Assembly: GCA_021234155.1 (NCBI GenBank)
Contig: JAJEKV010000003.1
Location: forward strand, 22,225,569 to 22,289,568
Direction: 5' to 3'
Length of the DNA: 64,000 nt
From: Isoetes taiwanensis
Lineage: Eukaryota > Streptophyta > Lycopodiopsida > Isoetales > Isoetaceae
Of this stretch, positions 62,661 to 64,000 are shown piece after piece. The notes under the pieces were generated by a model. That model searched no databases. It was given only the letters and a program-made list of their open reading frames with translations, and was not told the DNA's origin. How positions within the stretch are numbered: the stretch's first letter is position 1; each line of letters starts with the position of its first letter. Position numbers and translations under genes: made by a program.

Positions 62661-64000
62661 GATTGTCTCATAAGCATCATGAATTTTACTTAGATCCATT
62701 TATCCATTGTGATGCTAAATAGAGTTTGTGAATAGTTTCCTGACATTGCTTTTTCTTACTCTCTAAATCCCGAAAACATGATGTCTTGCCGATCCTCGCT
62801 TGTTGCTTTTGTTGCATAATCGCTGACAAATTTTTCTTTAACTGTCTCCCGGCTTTTTATATTTGTACAAATCCAATTTTCTTTGCTTTGAGCCCTCAGT
62901 ACTACAACGGTAACAACATATAGTTGGTGTCCAAATTGTGGTTCAAGCTAGTGACCGCTAAAATTTCATCTATCTTGTTAGGCTAAAAATTATTAAGTTA
63001 CTAGGTCGATTTTGCTCCTTCACGCCCACGTATGGATCTCGGAACACCTAATCCGCTTCACCGGCCGTAACGTGGGAAGCCCCGTAGATCCGGGTTATCC
63101 TCTTCCTAAAATCGCCAATTCGTTAGCAAATCTTCCTTCCGATCCGCACCCAAATCGTTTCGCATGCATTTCGCCCCTAGAATGGGTAGTTCATCTTTCA
63201 TGCCACTTTCGGTAATGCCTCCATATCTAAACCCTCGCCGAACAGAGCAAAAGATGCGGTTGTTTTTCCTCTAGCTTTAGTCTTCTAGCTTAATCACCGT
63301 CCTCTAGTTTCTATTTTTCTTCTCGCCATGTTTAGCCTTAGAGCATAATTTAGCAGATTTGGGCCTCAGATCCTGACCGAAGCGATTCACCAGAACCGAA
63401 TTGCATTGGATTTTTATTTCTTTTCCTATTATGAGTCGCTTTTAGCTTTGTCCTTTTTCTTAGCATGAGCTTTTTGTCTCTCCGTACCCGGTACTTACAT
63501 GTCTACTTTTGTGATCTTTCTATTTAGAGCTTTATGTGCAAATCGAGGGTTGAAGCATGAATCTAGAGGCGAGGCCTGCTAGATAATTCTAAGTTTTCTA
63601 TGGACCGATGGTCTTAAGGCCTCAGATATCTTCTCTCGATTACGCGGCATGAGTGTTGTGTTTCAACTCCCACCAGAAGCTTGATGCTACTCATGTCTAT
63701 GCATCCAATTATCTCGCACCTTTCTTAAAGAGCAAATCGTTAAAAATTGGCTATGCATGCTTTGAAAGCATCATCCGTAATCGTCTGATTGCTATGTTCC
63801 ATGCCTTCCGCATGCACTTAGAGTTTCGTGCAAGCCATGGCAAAGAAGGCACCGGTTCTCCATTTTAATACTTTCAAGGGTAGCTTTATAAGCATCCGCT
63901 TCAGCTTTTAGAAGCTCGTTTTCTAAGACCTTCATTCTCATGTCCTCATTCTCTTCTCGCCAGCCTTCTTCTTCTCCCTATTAATAATCTTAAGTCGCTT
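62661..64000. other. Unassigned sequence to the window end
   Basis: No recognisable coding region or element. The frame at 63653-63868 (CFNSHQKLDATHVYASNYLA) has no identifiable domain and could continue outside the window only in part, since it stops at 63868. Confidence 0.4.

Noticed and set aside
1-64000. tRNA, rRNA, CRISPR or operon features
   Set aside because: No cloverleaf with proper A/B boxes, no rRNA-like core sequence and no regularly spaced direct repeats with unique spacers were seen; gene spacing is eukaryotic.

Overview
The window looks like repeat-dominated nuclear DNA from a land plant. Reasons: CACTA-type transposase with DUF4218/DUF4216-like tails, PIF/Harbinger transposase, plant-style F-box genes, GT-AG introns, long AT-rich spacers, and no operon or ribosome-binding-site structure. 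The LINE reverse transcriptase (motif A FVDFRKAFDTV) and a GHTHEDVD-family (DUF7869-like) gene lean towards a large-genome seed-free plant such as a fern or lycophyte; that is inference, not proof. Some open frames start at TTG or GTG, which mark spliced or broken frames here rather than real starts.

Layout. 1-1.56 kb: AT-rich spacer with short repeats. 1.56-4.5 kb: a broken DUF7869-like gene (+). 4.55-7.7 kb: 5' half of a LINE (-; ORF1 plus endonuclease) with an upstream direct repeat. 8.6-9.3 kb: a Cys-rich broken frame (-). 10.4-11.0 kb: one arm (IR1) of a long inverted repeat. 11.6-16.2 kb: 3' half of a CACTA element (+) with a degenerate protein kinase, a second multi-exon ORF, subterminal repeats and a TAGTG terminus. 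16.2-18.0 kb: C-terminal end of a Harbinger transposase, its coiled-coil partner ORF and an F-box fragment. 19-22.7 kb: a short retroposon with target duplication, exon debris and LTR remnants. 22.9-25.2 kb: 3' half of a LINE (+). 25.2-29.2 kb: a 1.1-kb direct repeat and the other arm (IR2). 29.4 kb: a (GAA)n tract. 31.2-35.7 kb: GC-rich satellite-like array with an inserted gag zinc knuckle. 36.4-45.6 kb: 5' half of a CACTA element (-) with Tnp2-type transposase, a SET-domain-like segment, a small intact two-exon gene and a nested MITE. 45.6-46.5 kb: N-terminal part of a Harbinger transposase (-). 46.96-48.08 kb: the only clearly intact recognisable gene, an F-box protein (-). 48.9-53.2 kb: fragments of an acetylornithine-aminotransferase-like gene and an eIF4A pseudogene. 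54-64 kb: mostly non-coding, with a possible SINE, a GATA tract and a histone H3 pseudogene.

How the parts fit. The two CACTA halves and the two Harbinger halves lie on opposite strands about 29 kb apart, and both Harbinger breaks fall exactly at CACTA termini flanked by AAA. Joining the halves through one AAA restores the transposase frame at the break, and each half has an F-box copy on its far side in the same relative orientation. The simplest reading is one CACTA insertion in one Harbinger element, later split by an inversion. A near-identical inverted repeat of about 590 bp (IR1/IR2) could have mediated it. Several element ends or element-like segments share a palindromic motif, CGTCGTTNAACGACG. 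Cellular gene pieces (kinase, SET, aminotransferase, eIF4A, H3, F-box) are scattered among the mobile DNA.
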